Assembly: GCF_964355755.1 (NCBI RefSeq)
Contig: NC_092671.1
Coordinates: forward strand, 16,713,501 to 16,777,500
Direction: 5' to 3'
Source of the DNA: Antedon mediterranea
Taxonomy: Eukaryota > Echinodermata > Crinoidea > Comatulida > Antedonidae
DNA: 64,000 nucleotides
The notes beneath the pieces are model-generated. The model searched no databases. It was not told where the DNA came from and worked only from the letters and a program-made list of their open reading frames with translations. The first letter of the stretch is position 1. Each line of letters opens with the position of its first letter. The translations under genes and the position numbers were made by a program. Below, piece after piece: positions 23,301 to 35,300 of this stretch.

Positions 23301-26300
23301 AAAAATATATATATAAATTTAATATCCAATCTGCAGACAGTACTGTTTCGATCTTATTAGATCTCGTCAGTGCAGCTCAGGTTTCGAAATGAAATGTACC
23401 GCAGAACTGGCACAATATATAGGCTGATCCAGGTATGCAAAATGCTAATAGTATTCACAACAAAAATGCACCGTTTTGAACTGAAGAGTGCTCTACAAAA
23501 CAACATACTATATGTATATAGCAGATTTAACTAAGATAATAGGTCATATAAAAAATCCTAGTATTGTAACATAGCATGGAATCATGGGAGTGACGCAAAG
23601 AGGCATCTTGCACGATTGCACTGTTATGTAAATTGCTTTTACAAGAAATCAGACATGTGTCCATACCCAAGCCTGTCGGCACAATTTCCTCTCAAATGTA
23701 CCCAGAATTAATTTCTAAATATGACAAATAAACGTTCATTGCGCTCTCATCAGAGAAAACAAATGTTCTTTTTTTGTAGTATCTAATTGTTAAACTGATG
23801 AGGAACATATTTATTTGTTGGTTGTGACATCTTCCATGAAGAAGATAAGTAATATAGATACACACTGTGGATATATTAGAACAACTTCAAATATTTATAT
23901 TAAATTTATATATATACTTTATAAAATACTACAAAAAAAGAACATTTGTTTTCTCTGATGAAAGCGCAATGAGCAATTATTTGTCATATTTAGAAATTAA
24001 TTCTGGGTACATTTGAGAGGAAATTGTGCCGACAGGCTTGGGTATGGACACATGTCTGATTTCTTGTAATAAGCAATTTACATAACAGTGCAATCGTTTA
24101 AGATGCCTCTTTGCATCACTCCCATGATTCCATGCTATGTTACAATACTAGGATTTTTTATATGACCAAAATGTCTTTTAAAAGCATGGGTGGTATCCTA
24201 TTCCTTAATTGAGTTAATTGTTGTTGCACATTTTTCTTACCTATAATTTCAATATATCGTCTAGTAGATGAAACATTATATGCAGGTTCACTGTTGATAG
24301 TGTATTCATCTTTTGTGACATAGACATTGTAACCAAGGATCTCACCATTACACTGATCGGCTGGTACTTCCTGAAAAAAAAAGCATTATTTGAATAATAT
24401 TGTTCTATAGGGTTTTTAGGGGAAGTTTGTTCGAGGAAGGCATTTATTCGAGGGAATAATATGGGTGTAATTATGGTACAGCAACATGTATAACCAAGTA
24501 AATGCCACTAGATATGAACAAATTTAATTTTATTAAATTAGTATCAAGGAGTGAGAAAATACAGTAAAAATTTTACCAAAATGCTTGGTAAATAAATAGA
24601 TCGTGGAAGACAATTAATTCTACTACAAACAGAAATGTATCAATACAATATTGTGTGTATATGCATGTGGTGTAGGGTGTTCGAAGTTCGGGTTAAACAA
24701 TGTTCTATGAGGAAGTTCATTCTAAACAATGTTCTATGGGGGGCGTTTAGTCTAAATAATGTTCTATGGGGGAAGGAGGGGGAATTTAGTCTAAACAATG
24801 TTCTATGGGGGAGGGGAGTTTAGTCTAAACAATGTTTTTCTATGGGGGGGGGGTGCTTCGTTTACAACAATGTTCTATGGGGGGACTTTATTCTAAATAA
24901 TGTTCTATGGGGGAATTTTGTCTCAATAATGTTCTATAGGGGGGAGGGGAGTTTAGTCTAAACAATGTTCTATGGGGGGGGGGGCGTTTAGTCTAAATAA
25001 TGTTCTATGGTGGGGGGTGTTTAGTCTAAATAATGTTCTATGGTGGGGGCGTTTAGTCTAAACAATGTTCTATGGAGAAGTTTATTCTAAACAATGTTCT
25101 GGGGGGGGGGAGGGCGTTTAGTCTAAATAATGTTCTATGAGGGGCGTTTAGTAGAAACAATGTTCTATGGGGTGGGGGGTTTCGCTTAGTCTAAACAATG
25201 TTCTATGGCAGGAGTTTAGTCCAAACAATGTTCTATGTGGGGAGTTTAGTCCAAACAATGTTCTATGGGGGGAGTTTAGTCCAAACAATGTTCTATGGGG
25301 GGAGTTTAGTCCAAACAATGTTCTATGTGGGGGTTTAGTCCAAACAATGTTCTATGTGGGGAGTTTAGTCCAAACAATGTTCTATGGGGTGAGTTTAGTC
25401 AAAACAATGTTCTATGGGGGGAGTTTAGTCAAAACAATATTCTATGGGGGGAGTTTAGTCCAAACAATGTTCTATGTGGGGTGTTTAGTCCAAACAATGT
25501 TCTATGGGGTGAGTTTAGTCCAAACAATGTTCTATGGGGGGAGTCGAGTCAAAACAATGTTCTATGGGGGGAGTTTAGTCCAAACAATGTTCTATGTGGG
25601 GTGTTTAGTCCAAACAATGTTCTATGGGGGGAGTTTAGTCCAATCAATGTTCTATGGGGGAGTTTAGTCCAAACAATGTTCTATGGGGGGAGTTTAGTCC
25701 AAACAATGTTCTATGTGGGGTGTTTAGTCCAAACAATGTTCTATGGGGGGAGTTTAGTCCAAACAATGTTCTATGGGGGAGTTTAGTCCAAACAATGTTC
25801 TATGTGGGGTGTTTAGTCCAAACAATGTTCTATGGGGGGAGTTTAGTCCAATCAATGTTCTATGGGGGAGTTTAGTCCAAACAATGTTCTATGGGGGGAG
25901 TTTAGTCCAAACAATGTTCTATGTGGGGTGTTTAGTCCAAACAATGTTCTATGGGGGAGTTTAGTCCAAACAATGTTCTATGGGGGAGTTTAGTCCAAAC
26001 AATGTTCTATGGGGGGAGTTTAGTCCAAACAATGTTCTATGGGGGAGTTTAGTCCAAACAATGTTCTATGGGGGGAGTTTAGTCCAAACAATGTTCTATG
26101 GGGGAGTTTAGTCCAAACAATGTTCTATGGGGGGAGTTTAGTCCAAACAATGTTCTATGTGGGGTGTTTAGTCCAAACAATGTTCTATGGGGGGAGTTTA
26201 GTCCAAACAATGTTCTATGGGGGTGTTTAGTCTAAACAATGTTCTATGGGGGGAGTTTAATCCAAACAATGTTCTATGGGGGTGTTTAGTCTAAACAATG

Positions 26301-29300
26301 TTCTATGGGGGGAGTTTAATCCAAACAATGTTCTATGGGGGTGTTTAGTCTAAACAATGTTCTATGGATGAGTTTAGTCCAAACAATGTTCTATAGGGGG
26401 AGTTTAATCCAAACAATGTTCTATGGGGGGAGTTTAGTCCAAACAATGTTCTATGGGGGGTGTTTAGTCCAAACAATGTCCTATGGGGGAGTTTAGTCCA
26501 AACAATGTTCTATGGGGGGAGTTTAGTCCAAACAATGTTCTATGGGGTGAGTTTAATCCAAACAATGTTCTATGGGGGGAGTTTAGTCCAAACAATGTTC
26601 TATGGGGTGAGTTTAATCCAAACAATGTTCTATGGGTGAGTTTAATCCAAACAATGTTCTATGGGTGAGTTTAATCCAAACAATGTTCTATGGGGGGAGT
26701 TTAGTCCAAACAATGTTCTATGTGGGGTGTTTAGTCCAAACAATGTTCTATGGGTGAGTTTAATCCAAACAATGTTCTATGGGGGGAGTTTAGTCCAATC
26801 AATGTTCTATGGGGGGAGTTTAGACTAAACAATGTTCTATGGGGGGAGTTTAGTCCAAACAATGTTCTATGTGGGGTGTTTAGTCCAAACAATGTTCTAT
26901 GTGGGGTGTTTAGTCCAAACAATGTTCTATGGGGGGAGTTTAGTCCAATCAATGTTCTATGGGGGGAGTTTAGACTAAACAATGTTCTATGGGTGAGTTT
27001 AATCCAAACAATATTCTATGGGGGGAGTTTAGTCCAAACAATGTTCTATGGGGGGTGTTTAATCCAAACAATGTTCTATGGGGGGAGTTTAGTCCAAACA
27101 ATGTTCTATGAGGGGAGTTTAGTCCAAACAATGTTCTATGGGATGAGTTTAATCCAAACAATGTTCTATGGGGGGAGTTTAGTCCAAACAATGTTCTATG
27201 GGGTGAGTTTAATCCAAACAATGTTCTATGGGGGGAGTTTAGTCCAAACAATGTTCTATGGGGGGAGTTTAGTCCAAACAATGTTCTATGGGGTGAGTTT
27301 AATCCAAACAATGTTCTATGGGGGGAGTTTAGTCCAAACAATGTTCTATGGGGGGAGTTTAGTCCAAACAATGTTCTATGGGGTGAGTTTAATCCAAACA
27401 ATGTTCTATGGGGGGAGTTTAGTCCAAACAATGTTCTATGGGGGGTGTTTAGTCCAAACAATGTTCTATGGGGAAGTTTAATCCAAACAATGTTCTATGG
27501 AGGGAGTTTAGTCCAAACAATGTTCTATGGGGGGTGTTTAGTCCAAACTATGTTCTATGGGGGGGGAGTTTAGTCCAAACAATGTTCTATGGGGTGAGTT
27601 TAATCCAAACAATGTTCTATGGGGGGAGTTTAATCCAAACAATGTTCTATGGGGGGAGTTTAGTCAAATCAATGTTCTATGGGGGGAGTTTAGACTAAAC
27701 AATGTTCTATGGATGAGTTTCGTCAAAACAATGTTCTATGGGGTGAGTTTAATCCAAACAATGTTCTATGGGGGGAGTTTAGTCCAAACAATGTTCTATG
27801 GGGTGAGTTTAATCCAAACAATGTTCTATGGGGGGAGTTTAGTCCAAACAATGTTCTATGGGAGGGCGTTTATTCGATGGAGAATTTATTCAAATAAATA
27901 CGGCAATATAATGGAATAATATATATATATATATATGAAAGTAATTTGATTAATTTTTTTTTAAATGTCATGGTTCAAAATACATTAATTCATTTCTCTT
28001 GTATGAATCAGTCCTTCTTGTTGCCACATGCACTTATTTGAAAAAAATATATTTAAAATCGGTTATTTTAAATCTGCTAGAAAATTACAAATTGCCAGGC
28101 TATTATGAACGTGCAATGAGGCCCCTATAAATAGGACAAGATTATTAAAGCCAGATTCTTTGTAATAAAAATAACTTACATCCCAAACAAACACAACCTT
28201 CCGAAGAGACGGGTCATCAGGCAATACATCTTCCGATAGTTTTCTTAGATTAGAAACCTTCCCACTTGGAGCTGAAAATAAGACATATAAAACACATCAA
28301 TCAAACATGTATTAATCTTAAATAAAAACAAGTAGCATCATGAAAAAAAAAATAACGATTCAGTTTTGAGGGCTTACCGTAGGGCATGGGTATGTATGAT
28401 AGTTAAAATACTATGTGGACAATGAAAATGAACAAATTAAAGACCCATTTACACAGACGAGCGGTAATGGTAAGTTGGAAACAAAAATATAGAATCTGTG
28501 TTATTTCTTATGACCATATACACAGAACGCCGAGTGTGGACGGGTGTTTGAACGGAAAGAGGATAGAAACAGATTTTTTAAAGAGGATAGAAACAGATTT
28601 TATAAAGAGAATAGAAACAGATTTTATAAAGAGGATAGAAACAGATTTTATTTTGTCAAAATACAACATGGTAAATTTGGATTCTGGCCAATTAACGGTT
28701 TTCTGCAAATTGGCCTTTAAAGTTGGTAATGAAAACCACCCGATTCCCAGTACTGTATCTCCACATACAACCTATTTCTGAGGAATATTTGGCAATACAG
28801 CATCACATGGGTGCCAGTCATGTAAGGTTAGGTTAAGAATTTGGTTGCTATTAGATACATGTGAAACACATGTGATGTTGTATTACCAAATATTTCTATG
28901 ATACTTTGGAAATAGCTACAGTACCAAGAATCGGCTGACGAAAACAAACATACCTTCGTTAAGAGTTACTATCTCAAACTCGTCAGACCATTCACTCCAC
29001 TCTTGAAAATTGAATATATGTCGTGCTCGGATGCTGATCTCATAGGTGGTAAAGGGATGAAGATCATCAATTATTTTCTCCATAACCGATGTACAGTCAT
29101 CAATACTTTTCTACAATACAATAAAATATCTGTAAGTATAGCAAGTTAGGAGAAATAGTGCAACCTTGTGTGTGAATTGTGAGTTCTTATACAAGTAAAC
29201 CTATTTTCATTGCTTCAAACCAGTCTACTGCCCTCTATAACTTTTTGTTTGTTTGTAATATTTATTGCTATTCATAATATACACAATACAATTCATTATA

Positions 29301-32300
29301 ATTTGAAATTAAACAAAGTCATACAGAAACTAAATAAGTATTATGTTATGGTATAACAGAGGATAACCCTTTAACCTAGGAAGCTTGTTTCAGAAGAGGT
29401 CCTCGACAATTATTAAATGAACATCTAAACATTTGATTAACATAAAAAAAAACATAGAAAAGATATTATTTAGTTTTATACAATTTAAATTACTTTAATT
29501 AATAGATGAAATAACAATATAGTATTTCATTTTTTTATACACTTTTCATCCTCTTTCATTTCAAGTCCATAATAGTTCTTCTTCCTTAAACTACCAAGAA
29601 ATGTTTATTAATTACATAAATATAAATTTTAATTCAGATGGGTTATTCATATATTAAAAAGAAAACATATGTTTAGTTCTAATATTTTAATAAAAGGGAC
29701 AAACTGTAGTGAAGTTCACATACTGTAAAAGCAGACTCTAGGCCTATTTAAAAAACAAGCAGTAGGTTTACCCAGATCCATGGCTTCAATTGTTACATAT
29801 CTGCATGATATTTGTGACACCGTTTTTCCTTATCATACCTGTATGTTTATCCAATCTATTTAAAGTTACAGGGCTTTTTTTTTGGTTATACTCTTTACAA
29901 GTTCTTATAATGAACTTAAGTTCATTTGAAATTTATAAAAATCAAAAACTATAAATCATTGGTGCTGCCACAAACACTCCAATGGCATACTGCCAGAACA
30001 TGTCTGCTGCAGACGATAAATGCAGTATGAATGAGGTCACCTTACCGTCGATTTATCCAATTCAGGTTCCACTGGACTGACTTTCTTTCTATAACCCAAT
30101 TCACATTCAAGTTCGTAATGTGGTGGCCATTGATATGGTAAACCCCATGTCATGTTCAACCTATATCCATCCAAAGCTTCTCCGTCTAAATGTTGTGGTG
30201 GGTAAGGTATAGCTAAAAAGAAACAAAATAAAAATACATTTATTCTCTAAAATAATATTCAGTGCTTGCTAGAATCAATTTGCATACATACACACCTTTT
30301 TCAAATGTTCCAACCACAATTTAACAATTTTCGGGAGGCTTACATGCGTTGATGAATTTTACGCGTTTTAACAGATTTGACGCAATTTAACAGATTTGAT
30401 CACTAAAAAATACACTGCACAAACAGCACTTTAATGTCTACCAGAGTTGCATCGCACATTCTAGCAACTCATCAGATGTAATTACATATTAAATACAAAA
30501 ATAACATTCTAAAAAAACAGAATTCAAACAGTAAAAATGGGTTTGAAAAACTTTAGTAATATTCGGGAGATTGGATGAAAATTCAAAGAGGCTCCCAGAG
30601 AAATCAGGAGAAATTCCAACAAAATAGTGCAAGTGCTTAATCAATGGGATAACGTTCGGAATTTGTTGCCCTTCAAACGAACCTTCAAATGATGGATGAA
30701 TATATGAACTTGATGTTACATTTCCCAGTTCATTTGATGCTATAACTTCCACAATGTATTGATATAAGTTATAATCCACATCATTGTCTGCAGATACTGT
30801 ACATGATAGCAAATTTTCATCTTCAACACGTCGTAGCTCCGGACAGTTTTTCCAATTATTTGATGATGATCCGCTATAAAAACAAATCAAACATATACTA
30901 GTCCACACAAACACAGCCGCTATCACATACAGCCACTGTGCAATTGGCACTGGACCGTTGAATAAATTAAAATAATATATAGTATAAGTATGGGAAGACG
31001 CAAGCACAATTGCAATTCCTTTTAGCTCTCTAATCTAGAGTACTACTGTACATACAGTTATATATATTTTTATTTTATTCATTTTATTCTATTTCATCAT
31101 TATCAATGTATGCTCCTACATTAGTATTCACATAATACCTGGTTTATGTCATATTACTTAAGCAAATTAATAACTTACTGTGAAGGCTTGTAACGGAAAT
31201 ATGTGTCTGTAAAAAATCGATGAGAACCCTGAACAACCTCCCATTGACACCAGAAAGACCTGATAGTTCTGCAATAGCACACAAAGTTTTTCACTTTATC
31301 AGGTTTATCTGGAAAAACAAAAACATTTGATATCAGTAGAAACAAAATGCCAGAAAAGTATGAGCAAAGCGACGTGTTTCTTAAAATCAGTTCCTGTTCG
31401 GATCCAATCCATCAAATAAAATCACACATCAATGTTTTCTGTTTGTTTTCCATGTGCCTATGCACAACTCTTTTTCATGAAAAAGAAAAGCCGTATGTGC
31501 AAACCTGGTCTAGCCAGACCGGAGGAGGTGTGAAAAACTCTTTAGCCTTAATAAACAATTGAGGTAAACAAAAAAAAGCCGTCCTTAATTGTATATAAAC
31601 ATCAAAAAACATACATTACACTGTAGGTATTAGCAGTCTTTCCTGTGCATAATAAATTTCAGGCCGATTTAAAAAAGTACGAACAAAATCTTGATTCAAT
31701 GAAGTATAGTATAAATTAATTTTACTTGATAAATAACCATGCTTTGTAAAAATTAAGAAATGCAGATAGCATACTTACATCCAATATGTACTACTGACGC
31801 GTCATAATTACTCAAATCATCGGGCAATGCACAACAGTAAGTGGTGTCCCCTAGATATGGTATTAAATGAAGCTCAGAGACACTGTCGTTTACTATTCTA
31901 ATTGAACTATCTGGCATAAATTCCCTGGACTGACCGACAAACGCGTACCACACCAAATCTCTCGCTGTCCACATGTTCGATTCCAAGTGACAGCGCAAGG
32001 TCACATTTGTACCGTTCTCATAATATGGATCTTTTGGTATAATAGCTGGAATAAAATAATATGACAAATTAGTAAACAAGTGGGTATAAACAGATTGAAT
32101 TTTAAATATGCTTTATTTATACTTTAGCTCCTACTACTCTGCTTTTATTAAAAAAACACCATTTATTGATCGACTGCTTGTAATAGGAATACAGTACTTA
32201 CTGATTAAAAATAATACCATTATTAATATCATTATAAATTTACAGATAAATTAGTTTTTCTATTTATTAATAACAAAATAATACTATTTAAAGTAACAAC

Positions 32301-35300
32301 ATTCAGATTTAGAAATTCTATGAATAAAACCTACTTTACAGTGTGTTGTTTTTACAATTTAATAAACAACCACTCTAAATGGAACAAGCAAGACTATCAA
32401 TTGTATTAAAGACCACAAACCAATCCAGTAGTATAATTAATCCGTGACACTAACAATGGGAATCAGTCACTGGCTACTAAATTGCAGATATATTAATAGA
32501 ATAGCTCACCATAAGATATTAGAATGTACAACAGTATTAACAATTTACGCAAAAGATTTTGGTTCTAAGCTTTTATTTATAGTGCATAAACGTTTTCATT
32601 GTGAATATGCATTACAAATATTACATAAAAAGATATGTATTTTATCACAACGTAATTTATCTGTTCTATGTACTTATTGAATTTTAAGAGGGCCCATGAA
32701 TATCTGGCATTAATTTGTCTAGTTGAAAGGGTTACCCTCTATAAATAAATTTGAAATAAAACAAAAATAAAAAGATCAAAATATGTTATTCATTGAATAA
32801 AGTTTTACAGTATCTTGAGGAATTTTACTGTACTGTATACAAGGGTCTCTATACAAGGTACAGTAAAAAAAGACCCAGCTAGTGTCCTTTTTTTCTAAAA
32901 TAGATTTTAACCAATCACCATCATTCCCTTTACAATTAACCACCTCAAGAAGGGAAAAGTGAATTGTTAGATATTGGGAATAAGTGGGAATGCGCCCAAG
33001 CAACAGTTTCTTTCTTATGGAATTATCAAATTTCATACAAGATGTTCGCCCAAATCAATCACATTTCAGTTTCTAACGCAAGTCTCAACACTTTGCTGTT
33101 ACAATGTTAATATGACATTGCTTGCGATACGAAAGCATAGCATAAATAGATCTGAACATATCCTAAGTCATAAACCGCATCTTTCATTAACTTACTGTTC
33201 AACCCCATAAATAAACAACCCTTTTTATTTAGTAGAAAATTAGTGATATCTGTCCATCATCATATCATATGACTGCCGAACAATTATTCAAGTTCAAAAT
33301 GTTAATACATTCAATCATATTTTCCAAATTAATTCTTTGTTTTTAACATCTGGTGTGAATGGCAATAAAAATACTACGTTACTTCTACATCATTTATCTT
33401 CACCTTTACCCTGACACATCAAATAGGTGTTTATTGAGTGTGAAAATCCCCAAGATGTTTCGTTTAAACTTTTAACCTATTGCAAAAACAAGTGACCCAC
33501 AAATCTGTGTCCCTTTCAACTCAAATTATTTCATATGAGAATTAGAATTAGCAAGTAATAATAATTTTAATGTTTACACTTTGGAACCCATGTCTTATTG
33601 AGTTTATACTGCAGTTGTTAACATAGTAGTAGCTTATTATAAACATCTGCATGTATATATTGTAGGCCTACTATAATTCACTGTTAAAAAAAGAATTTGT
33701 GCCCTAAAGATTTGTGCGATGATAAAAATAACAGTTTAAATATTTAAAGGTTTTGTTTTCCAGTTCCTGTGTACTGGTTCTTTCCAGGGTTCACTTCTAC
33801 AACCTAAATTACATATATCAGAATGTTATCCAAAAAATCAAGTATAACGTTATTCATAAAAACTTATAATCATAAGCTACTGTTTTCTATTCCATATTAG
33901 TATACAGTAACTGTGCATTATTAATAGATAGAGTATTAGGTTTCTATAACTTCTGGTTTCTAACTACCATTTATTTCAATAACTTCCTATAATACAAAAT
34001 CAGTTTTGAATAATAATTTCCGTTGAATTGCAAGAGTTGCAATATTACAGTCATTTACAATGTCAGGAATATTTTGCAAAAACTGATTATACAGTCAATA
34101 AAAAATAAAAAGGATTAGTAAACTATGGAATGCTACAACAAAAACAAATTAACTGTGTACAGTATATTATCTATGCCATTAATATTTGGTTCGTCTAAGT
34201 TTGTTGGATACTTTAAACTTAATGTTAAAACTAATATATCTGAAGTAAAAGTTAGTCCATCAAGGATCCATTTTTATCGAATATTTTATCTCTAAACTGT
34301 TCATCTTAACCAAATGTTTTAGTATCTAACGTACAGTACGTTTTTACTGTATAATCCTAGACTATTGAGGACAACAAAACTTCTGAATATTAATTATATA
34401 ATAATAATAATAACTTTTCGTTTTATTTATTTTAAAGTACCATCAAATTCACTGTACTGTACACAGCAACAACACTGGTTGGTACTGTAGTTTATGGGTG
34501 TCGGGAAAAAAATGAAAATTTTAAAATTCAATTTGAGAAAGCCATGATATTGAAAAGTCAGTGATCCATGGATACAACTTGTGTTTCATACTGTACTCAT
34601 AATTCATGTCAGTATTTCGAAAAGGTCAAACAATGATATATAAATTGTATACACTTTTATGATAATTTTCTACTAAACAGTACAGTATATTCATGTTAAT
34701 TATTCTAGTCCTCAAGCTTAACTGGAAACTGAGGAAATTTGGATTAGGCCATTCACAGACCCATGGCAGCCTGCAGTGCTGGAAGGAGATATATTAACAT
34801 TTTATTAAAAATGGACTTATACAATAATCTATTTGATTGTATATAAATTGGTAGTTAGGGGTGTTACACTAAAAATTTCTCTTTTAGTCCTCCATTTGGT
34901 GGATAAAGGGCTAATATCCTTTTAACCAGGTAAGCTGCCACGAAATAGGAAAGACGTTGTTCCTCCAATCGTATACAAATTTTTAGACAATTGATCAATG
35001 GAATACTGTAGTTACAACTACTAACCTCGTTTTGTATTCATCAGGAAGGACCACATAAAATGAGTGGTCTCTAATTAGAGGTATTCCTTAATTTTATTTA
35101 ATTATTCATTTACTCACACTACCACCTGTAATTTATTTACTTTTAATGTGAATTTTATCTGTTCTAATTCAAGTCCATAATTACACTTTATCCAAATCAA
35201 TATTTTGTGTAGGTTAGCCTGCACTCAATTCACAGTCCGCTATTAGAAAGGGTTGATTAAAGCAGTGCGGATATGCTTCACATGCCATTCATTTTGAAAT

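Noticed and set aside
25167-27919. Long open frames on both strands with repeating NNVLWGEFSP or SPHRTLFGLN peptides
   Set aside because: They follow from a 30-bp satellite unit divisible by three. The array lies in an intron of the receptor and frames exist in several phases and on both strands.
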